Below, piece by piece: positions 1 through 7,200 of a DNA stretch of 20,573 nucleotides (position 1 is its first letter; each line of letters opens with the position of its first letter). Origin of the DNA: Acidobacteriota bacterium (lineage in GTDB: Bacteria > Acidobacteriota > Thermoanaerobaculia > UBA5066); assembly GCA_016789625.1 (NCBI GenBank), contig JAEUQS010000724.1, forward strand, positions 1 through 20,573. The letters run 5' to 3'. The notes below the pieces were generated by a model. It searched no databases and was not told the DNA's origin. It was given only the letters and a program-made list of their open reading frames with translations. The position numbers and the translations under genes were made by a program.

Positions 1-80
1 ACACGGCGCTCTCCGAGCTGCCCGAAGAGACGCCGGCGGACGCCGGGGTCCTCCTCGCCGAGGAAATACCCGCGACCTGA
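1..80 (+). CDS. 3' end of an unidentified protein (partial)
   Basis: An open frame enters from the left edge (codons in phase from base 3) and stops at TGA 78-80. The visible 25 residues are acidic and Ala/Pro/Glu-rich, ending in AEEIPAT, with no recognisable motif. The stop lies 31 bases before the GTG of the NfeD-like gene on the same strand, so it may be the preceding gene of the same operon. Too little is present to assign a family. Confidence 0.45.
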   Translation, partial: TALSELPEETPADAGVLLAEEIPAT

Positions 81-111
81 AACGCCCTCGGAAGCCCGGC
101 GGAGAGGTAGA

Positions 112-684
112 GTGCGGCGCAACCGCATGACCTTCTACCTCGCCGCTCTCGCCTTCAGCCTCGGACTGATCGGCATCTCCGCGTTCCTGGGAGATCACGG
201 GGATCACGGCGGCGACGGGGACCACGGGGACGCCGCGCACGGCGCGCACGGACTGCACGGTCCCCTCGGGGATCTGCTGTCGCTGCGCTTCCTCACGTGG
301 GGGCTCGGCGGCCTCGGGAGCACGGGCGCGGCGCTGACGCTCCTGGGCGTCTCGCCCGCGCTGCGGCTTCCGGTCGCGATCACCATGGGCCTCCTCGTGG
401 GCGCGGGAACGACGTTTCTCTTCCGCAAGCTGCGGTCGCTCTCGGCGGGCTCGCCGGCGGCGCCCGCGAGCCTGCTCGACAAAGAGGCCGTCGTGGTGAT
501 GGCGCTCCGGCCGGGCGCCCTCGGCAAGGTGCGCGTGCTTTCCGACGGGCAGGAGATCGAGCTCCTCGCGCGAGGCGACGCCACGCTCGAGCTGCCCCCC
601 GCCTCCCGGGTCGTGATCGTGAAGTTCGACGGCGAGGTGGCCGAGGTGCGCCTCGCCCCCTGGCAGGAAGAGGAGTCCCCCTGA
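112..684 (+). CDS. NfeD/YqiJ-like OB-fold membrane protein with a His-rich loop
   Basis: Predicted inner-membrane partner of the two flotillins encoded directly downstream. The 190-residue protein has a first hydrophobic helix (about residues 7-26), then a loop at residues 28-50 with six histidines among Gly/Asp, then two hydrophobic helices (about 60-82 and 86-105). A soluble C-terminal domain (about 120-182) is rich in short beta strands, as expected for the OB fold of NfeD/YqiJ proteins. GTG 112 was chosen because GGAGAGG at 101-107 is close upstream; ATG 127 is possible but too far from it. The stop overlaps the flotillin start (TGATG at 682-686), so the two are probably translationally coupled. 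NfeD proteins are known genetic and functional partners of flotillins. The His-rich loop is not a standard feature of the family and could bind metal, which is inference. Confidence 0.75.
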   Translation: MRRNRMTFYLAALAFSLGLIGISAFLGDHGDHGGDGDHGDAAHGAHGLHGPLGDLLSLRFLTWGLGGLGSTGAALTLLGVSPALRLPVAITMGLLVGAGTTFLFRKLRSLSAGSPAAPASLLDKEAVVVMALRPGALGKVRVLSDGQEIELLARGDATLELPPASRVVIVKFDGEVAEVRLAPWQEEESP

Positions 685-1952
685 TGGAAACGTTCGTCGG
701 CGTCCTCATCGGAGCCGGTCTCGCGGCGGTGATCTCGGGGATCCTCTCCGCCATCGCCAAGGGCCTCGTCATCATCTGCAAGCCCAACGAGGTGGTGATC
801 TTCTCGGGCCGCAAGCGCGCGCTGCCCGGCGGCGGCCACAGTGGCTACCGCATCGTGGTGGGCGGGCGGGCCGTGCGGATCCCGATCCTCGAGCGCGTGG
901 ACCGCATGAGCCTGCGCTCCTTTCCCATCGAGCTGAGCGTCGCGAACGCGTACTCCAAGGGCGGCATCCCGCTCAAGGTGCACGCCATCGCGAACGTGAA
1001 GGTCTCGAGCGATCCGAAGCTCATCGGCAACGCGATCGAGCGCTTCCTGGGCCGCAACCCCGAGGAGATCACGCGGGTCGCCAAGGAAAGCCTCGAAGGG
1101 CATCTCCGCGGCGTGCTCGCGAACCTCACGCCCGAGGAGGTCAACGAAGACCGCCTCAAGTTCGCGACGGGGCTCGTGGAGGAGTCGGAGAACGACTTCA
1201 AGAAGCTGGGCCTCACGCTCGACACGCTGAAGATCCAGAACGTCGCAGACGACGCGCACTACCTCGCGTCGATCGGCCGCTCGCGCATCGCGGGCGTCCT
1301 GCGCGACGCCGAGATGGCCGAGTCCACGGCGCGGGCCGATGCCGAGATGCAGGAAGCCGAGGCGCGCCGCGCGGGAGAGGTTTCCATTCAGCAGACGGGA
1401 ACGCTCGTCGTCCAGAAGGAGAACGAGCTGCGCACGCTGAAGGCCCAGCTCGAGGCCCAGGCCCGGGCCGCCGAGGAAACGGCCCAGCAGGGCGCCCTCG
1501 AAGCCCGGGCCACGGCCGAGCAGGCCCTTCAGAAGGTGCGCAAGGAGCTGGAGGAGACGCGTCTCGCCGTCGAGATGGTGCTCCCCGCGCAGGCCGAGCA
1601 GCTCGCCGCGGCGCTTCGCGCGCGCGGCGACGCCGCCGAGATCGAGGAGAACGGACGCGCGCTCGCCGAGGTACTGAGGCTCCTCGCGGGCGTGTGGTCC
1701 GAGGCCGGCTCCTCGGCCCGCGACATCTTCCTCATCAACAACCTCGAGCCGATCCTGCGCACCGTGGTCGCGCGTGTGAAGGAGCTGGAGGTGAAGGAGA
1801 CGCACCTCCTCGATGCCGGCGACGGCCGCGCGCTCGCGCAGCACGTCGCGTCGTACCCCGCGACGGTACGGAGCGTGCTCGACGAGATCGGCAAGACCTC
1901 GGGCGTCGACATCCTGGCGCTCCTCGCGCCGCGCGGAAAGGAAGCCCGATGA
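684..1952 (+). CDS. Flotillin-like SPFH-domain protein (first paralogue)
   Basis: Membrane-associated scaffold protein of the flotillin/YqiK type, expected to oligomerise in functional membrane microdomains. The 422-residue product starts with a hydrophobic segment (about residues 4-31), then enters the SPFH domain at CKPNEVVIFSG, followed by GYRIVVGGRAVRIPILERVD. A flotillin-typical end of the SPFH region reads LGLTLDTLKIQNV near residue 180. A long Ala/Glu/Gln-rich coiled coil follows (about 205-300), then a C-terminal oligomerisation region. The start ATG 684 overlaps the stop of the NfeD-like gene and has GAAGAGGAG at 667-675 as ribosome binding site. The stop overlaps the start of the second flotillin (ATGA 1949-1952). 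The whole frame continues upstream of 684, but that part is antisense-like sequence within the NfeD gene and is not used. Confidence 0.92.
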   Translation: METFVGVLIGAGLAAVISGILSAIAKGLVIICKPNEVVIFSGRKRALPGGGHSGYRIVVGGRAVRIPILERVDRMSLRSFPIELSVANAYSKGGIPLKVHAIANVKVSSDPKLIGNAIERFLGRNPEEITRVAKESLEGHLRGVLANLTPEEVNEDRLKFATGLVEESENDFKKLGLTLDTLKIQNVADDAHYLASIGRSRIAGVLRDAEMAESTARADAEMQEAEARRAGEVSIQQTGTLVVQKENELRTLKAQLEAQARAAEETAQQGALEARATAEQALQKVRKELEETRLAVEMVLPAQAEQLAAALRARGDAAEIEENGRALAEVLRLLAGVWSEAGSSARDIFLINNLEPILRTVVARVKELEVKETHLLDAGDGRALAQHVASYPATVRSVLDEIGKTSGVDILALLAPRGKEAR

Positions 1953-3202
1953 GCGATCTCGTCTCGATTGCCGGCGTCGCCACGGGCGTCGTGGGGTTCT
2001 TCGGCCTCCTCGCGCTCAGCGTCGCGCGGCGGCTCTTCTACATCTGCGGCCCCAACGAGGTGCTCATCTTCTCGGGCGGCCGCTCGGAGCTGGGCGGCAA
2101 GCAGATCGGCTATCGCATCGTGAAGGGCGGCAGCTCGCTGAAGACGCCGCTCCTCGAATCGGTGGACCGCATGGACATCACGAACATGACCGTCGACGTC
2201 GCGGTGAAGAGCGCGTACTCCAAGGGCGGCATCCCCCTCAACGTGCAGGGCGTCGCGAACCTCAAGATCGCGGGCCACCACCCGCTTCTCGCGAACGCGC
2301 TCGAGCGGCTCCTCGGCAAGACGCGCGCGGAGATCATCCAGGTCGCCAAGGACACGCTCGAGGGAAACCTCCGCGGCGTGCTCTCGCAGCTCACGCCCGA
2401 GGAGGTCAACACCGACAAGCTGGCCTTCGCCGAGAAGCTCCTCGAGGAGGCCGAGCACGACCTCTCGAAGCTGGGCCTCGTGCTCGACGTGCTGAAGATC
2501 CAGAACGTGTCCGACGACGTGAGCTACCTCAACTCGCTGGGCCGCAAGCAGAGCGCCGACCTGGACCTCCGCGCGCGCACGGCCGAGGCGCAGGCGAAGG
2601 CGGCGGCCACCACACGACAGGCCGAGAACCATCTCAGGTCCCGCCTCGCGCAGGTGGACGCCGACATGTCGATCACCAAGGCCCAGGTCGACAAGCGCGT
2701 CACGCAGGCCGAGACGGGGCGCGAAGCGCTGGTGGCCGAGGAGATCGGCAAGGTCACGTCGGCCGTCGCGAGGGCCGAGGCCGAGCTGAAGGTGCAGCAG
2801 GCCCGCCTCGCGCAGGTGAAGCTGAAGCTCGAGGCCGACGTCGTGGCGCCCGCCCGGGCCGAGATGGAGCGCCGTCAGGCCGAGGCCAAGGGCCGCGCCG
2901 CGCGCGTCATCGAGGACGGCAAGGCGCAGGCGGCCGTGCTGAGCGAGATGATCGCCACCTGGAAGGCCGCCGGCGCGGACGCGCGGGACGTCTTCCTCAT
3001 GCAAAAGTTGCCCGTACTCGTCTCGTCGCTCGTAGAGACGATCCAGGAGGTCAAGGTCGACCGCGTGTCGTATCTGCCGGGACCGGGGGCCGACCCCGCG
3101 CTCGCGCAGCCGGCGCGGCTTCTCGAGGGCGCGAAGACGGCCTTCGGTGTGGACCTCCCCGGTCTCGTGGACCGGCTCGCGAAGGGCCCTCCGAAGCCCT
3201 GA
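1949..3202 (+). CDS. Flotillin-like SPFH-domain protein (second paralogue)
   Basis: Second flotillin of the operon, 417 residues, clearly homologous to the first along its whole length. It has an N-terminal hydrophobic segment (about residues 5-30), CGPNEVLIFSGG at the start of the SPFH domain, GYRIVKGG, and the same LGLVLDVLKIQNV signature. An Ala/Glu-rich coiled coil occupies about 195-310, and a C-terminal segment ends in FGVDLPGLVDRLAKGPPKP. ATG 1949 overlaps the preceding stop by four bases, indicating translational coupling. Because the two paralogues differ at many positions but keep length and layout, they probably arose by tandem duplication and may form hetero-oligomers (inference). 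The gene ends four bases from the convergent small gene at 3207 and I see no terminator hairpin in between. Confidence 0.92.
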   Translation: MSDLVSIAGVATGVVGFFGLLALSVARRLFYICGPNEVLIFSGGRSELGGKQIGYRIVKGGSSLKTPLLESVDRMDITNMTVDVAVKSAYSKGGIPLNVQGVANLKIAGHHPLLANALERLLGKTRAEIIQVAKDTLEGNLRGVLSQLTPEEVNTDKLAFAEKLLEEAEHDLSKLGLVLDVLKIQNVSDDVSYLNSLGRKQSADLDLRARTAEAQAKAAATTRQAENHLRSRLAQVDADMSITKAQVDKRVTQAETGREALVAEEIGKVTSAVARAEAELKVQQARLAQVKLKLEADVVAPARAEMERRQAEAKGRAARVIEDGKAQAAVLSEMIATWKAAGADARDVFLMQKLPVLVSSLVETIQEVKVDRVSYLPGPGADPALAQPARLLEGAKTAFGVDLPGLVDRLAKGPPKP

Positions 3203-3206
3203 CCGT

Positions 3207-3443
3207 CTACTTCGACTTCCGCGAGTTGTGAGGCTCCATGCGGCTGCCCGGGGAGCGGGGCGATCGGGGCATCCGCTGGTCCATGGGGACCTTCACGTGC
3301 TCCCGGCGGGCCTCGGCGAGGCCGGTCGTGATCGCCTCGTGCGGGTTCATCACGGGCTCTTGCCGCGGCTTCTCCCCTGTGTGATCCGTGTGACCGGTGC
3401 TCTCTGCGGGCTTTGTGGCGCCTTCGACCTTCTCGTCGTTCAT
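3207..3443 (-). CDS. Small hydrophilic protein of unknown function
   Basis: A 78-residue polar protein beginning MNDEKVEGATKPAEST. It has no hydrophobic segment, is rich in Pro, Arg, Lys, Glu and His, and ends in the basic NSRKSK, so it is probably intrinsically disordered. I do not recognise a family. ATG 3443 was chosen because AAAGGAGCC lies just upstream, a strong ribosome binding site with about six bases of spacing; the frame is open further upstream but that part has no comparable start. It lies 65 bases downstream of the NYN gene on the same strand and is probably co-transcribed with it. Its ribosome binding site is complementary to the end of the NYN gene, which suggests coupled translation. 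Confidence 0.55.
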   Translation of the reverse strand: MNDEKVEGATKPAESTGHTDHTGEKPRQEPVMNPHEAITTGLAEARREHVKVPMDQRMPRSPRSPGSRMEPHNSRKSK

Positions 3444-3445
3444 GG

Positions 3446-3518
3446 GGGCTCCTTTCGTCCTGCCCCGGAACCTGCACGATGGATGCCGAAGTGTTGCCGC
3501 GTTCGCGATCAGGAGCCC
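3446..3518 (-). promoter_or_regulatory. 8-bp inverted repeat that can hide the ribosome binding site of the small gene
   Basis: GGGCTCCT at 3446-3453 and AGGAGCCC at 3511-3518 are perfect inverse complements with 57 bases between them. In the minus-strand mRNA the first arm met (GGGCTCCT, running into the TGA stop of the NYN gene) can pair with AGGAGCCC, which is the ribosome binding site of the 78-residue gene. A ribosome reaching the NYN stop would open this pairing, so it fits a translational coupling device. The pairing is seen in the sequence; the function is inference. Confidence 0.4.
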
Positions 3519-4141
3519 GGTCTCGGCCGGTAGTCGCGTGGATCGAGGCATGCGTCGTAGGCGCCGCGATCGATAGGAATCCAATCGGTGCGATCGATCC
3601 CTCTTCTGTTTCGGGACGTCGCACTCTGAGGATAGGCGGAGGCAATTTTGATCCATCGTCCATGGCTCTGAGCTATGGAACGCACCTCGTCGCTGAGCTC
3701 GGCGAGGTCCTGGTCCTGGCTGAAGATCAGCGCGACGTCGAGAGTCCCCTCCAATGTCCCGCGAACGACATCCAAGGCGAGGCGAACGTCGATGCCCTTC
3801 TCATAGCCTATGGAAACGGTTTGCTGACTCCCGTCCGAGAGCGTCTTGACCTCGCTCCGATATCGGAGAGGCCGCGAGCTCGGCCGAATACCATCGCGGC
3901 CCATCTGGGCCAGCTTCGCTGCCCAGAAGTGATTCCAGAACGGAGACTCGCGTGGGTCCGGAACGCCCGTGTAGAACCGGACGGTCGTGAGGTTCCAGCC
4001 CTTCTGCTGGGAAACGGCAAGGGCAAGAGCGAGCGGGTCGAAATTCGGATACGAGTATCCGAACGCCTCCCGCGCCGCGTGAAAGAGATTCTGTCCGTCG
4101 AAGAACGCCGTGGCCCTTTTCACGAGCGGTTCCGCCAGCAT
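3509..4141 (-). CDS. NYN-domain (LabA/DUF88-type, PIN-like) putative ribonuclease
   Basis: The 210-residue soluble protein has the layout of the NYN branch of the PIN nuclease superfamily. An early acidic motif reads FFDGQNLFHAA (about residues 13-23). A second region, KGIDVRLALDVV (about 114-125), and a third, IFSQDQDLAELSDEVR, carry the further acidic residues expected to hold the catalytic metal. KIASAYP is the usual last strand. Known members act on RNA, but the substrate here cannot be read from the sequence. ATG 4141 has GGAGG at 4153-4157 with a rather long 11-12 base spacing; GTG 4123 (giving VKRATAFFDGQN) is an alternative start. GC is lower than in the neighbours (107 of 180 bases for 3541-3720, 59%), hinting at a different origin. 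A terminator-like hairpin sits in its leader. Confidence 0.82.
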   Translation of the reverse strand: MLAEPLVKRATAFFDGQNLFHAAREAFGYSYPNFDPLALALAVSQQKGWNLTTVRFYTGVPDPRESPFWNHFWAAKLAQMGRDGIRPSSRPLRYRSEVKTLSDGSQQTVSIGYEKGIDVRLALDVVRGTLEGTLDVALIFSQDQDLAELSDEVRSIAQSHGRWIKIASAYPQSATSRNRRGIDRTDWIPIDRGAYDACLDPRDYRPRPGS

Positions 4142-4158
4142 GGAAGCGGCCTACCTCC

Positions 4159-4202
4159 AAAAAAATAACCCCGCCCGAGGCCTTGCGGCGTGTCGAACGG
4201 GG
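4159..4202 (-). terminator. Terminator-like hairpin in the leader of the NYN gene (possible attenuator)
   Basis: Read on the minus strand, CCCCGTTCGA (4202-4193) pairs with TCGGGCGGGG (4178-4169) as a continuous 10-base-pair stem, two of them G-U pairs. Its loop contains a further GCC/GGC stem (4189-4187 with 4182-4180) capped by a GCAA tetraloop. TTA and then seven T residues (4165-4159) follow at once, the classic form of an intrinsic terminator. No minus-strand gene lies upstream that would need ending, and the T run abuts the GGAGG ribosome binding site of the NYN gene. It is therefore best read as a leader attenuator or 5' protective hairpin. Confidence 0.6.
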
Positions 4203-4218
4203 GGCAAATACCAAGGCC

Positions 4219-4247
4219 AATCTAGCCCAAGACCGCTCCTTCGTCCA
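4219..4247 (-). promoter_or_regulatory. Candidate sigma-70-like promoter for the NYN gene
   Basis: On the minus strand TGGACG (4247-4242) and TAGATT (4224-4219) are separated by exactly 17 bases. Each matches four of six positions of the -35 and -10 consensus. Transcription would start near 4212, about ten bases before the leader hairpin. The match is modest and was picked by eye from a short divergent region, so it is tentative. Confidence 0.3.
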
Positions 4248-4280
4248 CCACCTGAGGTTCCTTCTAAGATCCCGCGCATC

Positions 4281-7200
4281 GTGAGGACACGCTTGGGTCC
4301 CGGGCTGATCTGCATCGGCCTCCTCTGCCTGGCGCCGCTCGCCCACGCGAAGGAGCGCTTCCGGGCGACGCCCCCGACCGTCTCGGAGCTCGACGCTGCC
4401 GGCGAGAAGACCGTGAGGGGCCTCCTCACCTCGACTCCCGTTCCCCCGCTCCGCACGACGCCGAGCACCGCGGTGAACGAGATCCCCGCTAGCGAGCCGG
4501 TCCGCTCGCGGCTCGTGCTGCCGTTCGCGGTGCTGACGCCCGGCGAGAACGGATTGCCTGCGCCCGTCTCGTTCACGCCGCCCAGGGAGGGCACGTCGGT
4601 CCAGCACGGCCGCACGCTCGAGGCGCCAAAGGTATCGCGGCCGAGCCTGCCGCGCCCGGTGGACGCCTCGCCCCTCGCCCGCCGCGACAACGCGCTCGCG
4701 GACCTCGGGTATCTCGATGTCGCGCAGGGAATGCTCTCGGCGTATCCGAATGCGATGCTGGAGGACCGGCGCGGCTTTCTGTGGATGACGAGCTGGGGAG
4801 GCGGGCTCAGCCGCTACGACGGCACGTCGTTTCTCCACTTCACGCCGAAGCAGGGCCTCCCGACGGACAAGGTCCAGGCGCTCTGTGAGGACCGGAACGG
4901 AATCCTCTGGATCGGCTCGAGCCTCGGCCTCATTCGCTGGGACGGCACGTCGTTCACCGGGTACACCACGAAGCAGGGCCTCGCGGGCGACAACGTGGGA
5001 CAGATCGTGGAGGACCGCAAGGGCAACCTCTGGATGAGCACGGACAAGGGCCTCTGCCGCTTCGACGGAACATCGTTCACGACGTACGGCAAGGAGTACG
5101 GCTTCGGAGACGACGGGATCTTCTGGATCCTCGAGACCAAAGACGGCTCGGCCCTGTGGCTCGCGACCGGGAGCGGCGTGCTGCGCTTCGACGGCCGTTC
5201 GTTCACGAAGATGTCCAAGGAAAACGGCCTTCCGTCGGACGGCTTCACGGCCCTCGCCCAGGACGAGACCGGCGCGCTGTGGCTCTCGGGACCGGCCGGC
5301 GTCAGCCGGCTCCAGGGCGACGCGCTCACGCACTTCGGCCGCGCGCAGGGTCTCCCCGGCGAGGAGATCCTGCAGATGCAGATCGACCGCGGGGGCTCTC
5401 TGTGGCTGTCGACGCGGCGCGGGGTCGTGCAGGTAAAGCGCACCGCGGGCGAGGTCGACGCCTTCCTTCACCTCTCCGAAGAGCAGGGCCTCAGCCACTA
5501 CCGCACGGCGTTCACTTTCGAGGACCGCGCGGGCTTCGTGTGGATCGGCACGATCGGCGCGGGCCTCTGCAGATACCGGCAGGACTCCTTCCGGCACGTC
5601 ACCGGCAAGGAAGGCCTTTCGGACCAGCGGATCTGGCGGATCGCCGAGGCCCGGGACGGCTCCAACGTGTGGCTCGCGACGGACAAGGGCGTCAATGGAT
5701 ACGACGGCCATTCGTTCACGCATCTCCCCGTGCTGAGCCCGACCGGCAAGGATCAGATCCACTCGGTCTACGTCGCGAAGGACGGCACGCTGTGGATCGG
5801 GACGGCGACGGCCGGCATCTATCACTACGACGGCGCCCGACTCACGCACGTCGTGCCCGAGGACGGCGCCTCGTTCGGGCGGGTGTGGTCCTTCGCGGAG
5901 GATTCCGAAGGGGGACTGTGGATCGGATCGGCGACCGGCGCCGTGCGCTGGGACGGGACGTTCTTCACCCGCCCCTCGGAGCTCCAGAACAGCGCCTTCT
6001 ACGATCTGACGGCCGGTCCCGACGGAGCCGTGTGGTTCGCGCGGCGGAAGGGCGGCGTGCTGCGGCTCTCCGGCCGGTCGCTCACGCGCCTCGACCCCGC
6101 AGGTCCGATCGGCAAGGCCGAGGTGAACCGGCTCTACTTCGACCCGCACGGCCGGCTGTGGATCGGGACGCGCACGGGCATTGCCGTCCACGACGGCGGG
6201 CAGCTGTTCTTCATCGACGAGGACGACGGCCTGAGCAACCCGCTCGTCTTCTCCCTCTCGCCGGACTCTCTCGGGTCCGTGTGGGCCGCCACGGAGAAGG
6301 GCCTCAACCGCGTGACGCTGGGCCCGGGCAAGGACGCCGTGCCGCGCGTGGACGCTTACGGCACGGAAGAGGGCCTCAAAGCCGCGGACTTCAATCAGGG
6401 CACGGGCCTCTGGGACTCTCACGGCCGCGGCTACTGGGGGACGGGCAAGGCTCTGTGCATGCTGGCCGCCGTGCCGCCTCTCACCGCCCTGCCGGCGCCG
6501 CCGCCCGTCCAGCTGGTCGGGCTGGATCTGCGCAAGGAGCCCGTCGACTGGGCCGAGCTCGCGTCGAAACCGAAGGACGGCCCGTTCAAGGACGTCGTGT
6601 TCCAGGGTGTCGTGCCGTTCCTGAACCTGCCCGAGGGGCTCGATCTTCCGCACGACGTGGCCGATATCGGGTTCCACGTCTCCGCCGTGGACTGGGGGCA
6701 CGCGCACCGCATCGAGTACCAGTCGATGCTCGCGAACGGCCGCGGCGCCGACTGGGGCCCGGCTTCCCGGGAACGCACGGCGACCTACACGAACCTTCCT
6801 CCCGGCTCGTACGTCTTCCGCGCCCGCGCCCGCATCGGTACCGGCGATTGGGGCCCGGCCGTCGACCTCGCGTTCCGGGTGCTTCCGCCCTGGTGGCTCA
6901 CCGTGTGGGCGAAGGCGCTGTGGTCCGTCCTGGGCCTCGCGGCCGTCGCGGGGCTCGTCAAGCTGCGCGTCCGCTCGCTCGAGAAGCGGCGGGCCGAGCT
7001 GGAGACGCTCGTCGAGGTGCGCACGGCCGAGCTCGAGCGCGAGAAGGAGCGGGCCCTCGACGCCAGCCGCGCCAAGAGCCTGTTCCTCGCGAACATGAGC
7101 CACGAGCTGCGCACGCCGCTGAACGCCGTCCTCGGGTTCGCGCAGCTCCTGAACCGATCGAGCGATCTGAGCCGCCGGCACCAGGAGGAGCTCGGCATCA

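Noticed and set aside
204..1844. A 546-codon minus-strand open frame over the NfeD-like and first flotillin genes
   Set aside because: It is antisense to two genes with clear family motifs and start-stop overlaps, and has no motif of its own.
3147..3533. A 128-codon plus-strand open frame over the small gene
   Set aside because: It has no ribosome binding site or motif, overlaps the flotillin end out of frame, and is opposite a minus-strand gene that has a strong ribosome binding site.
4169..4202. The same hairpin read as a plus-strand terminator
   Set aside because: On the plus strand the stem is followed by GGCAAATA and not a T run, and no plus-strand gene ends just upstream.
4110..4280. 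Upstream extension of the propeller kinase (starts at 4110 or 4140)
   Set aside because: These starts would run over the NYN start codon and its leader and put more than 45 residues before the signal peptide, which begins cleanly at GTG 4281.
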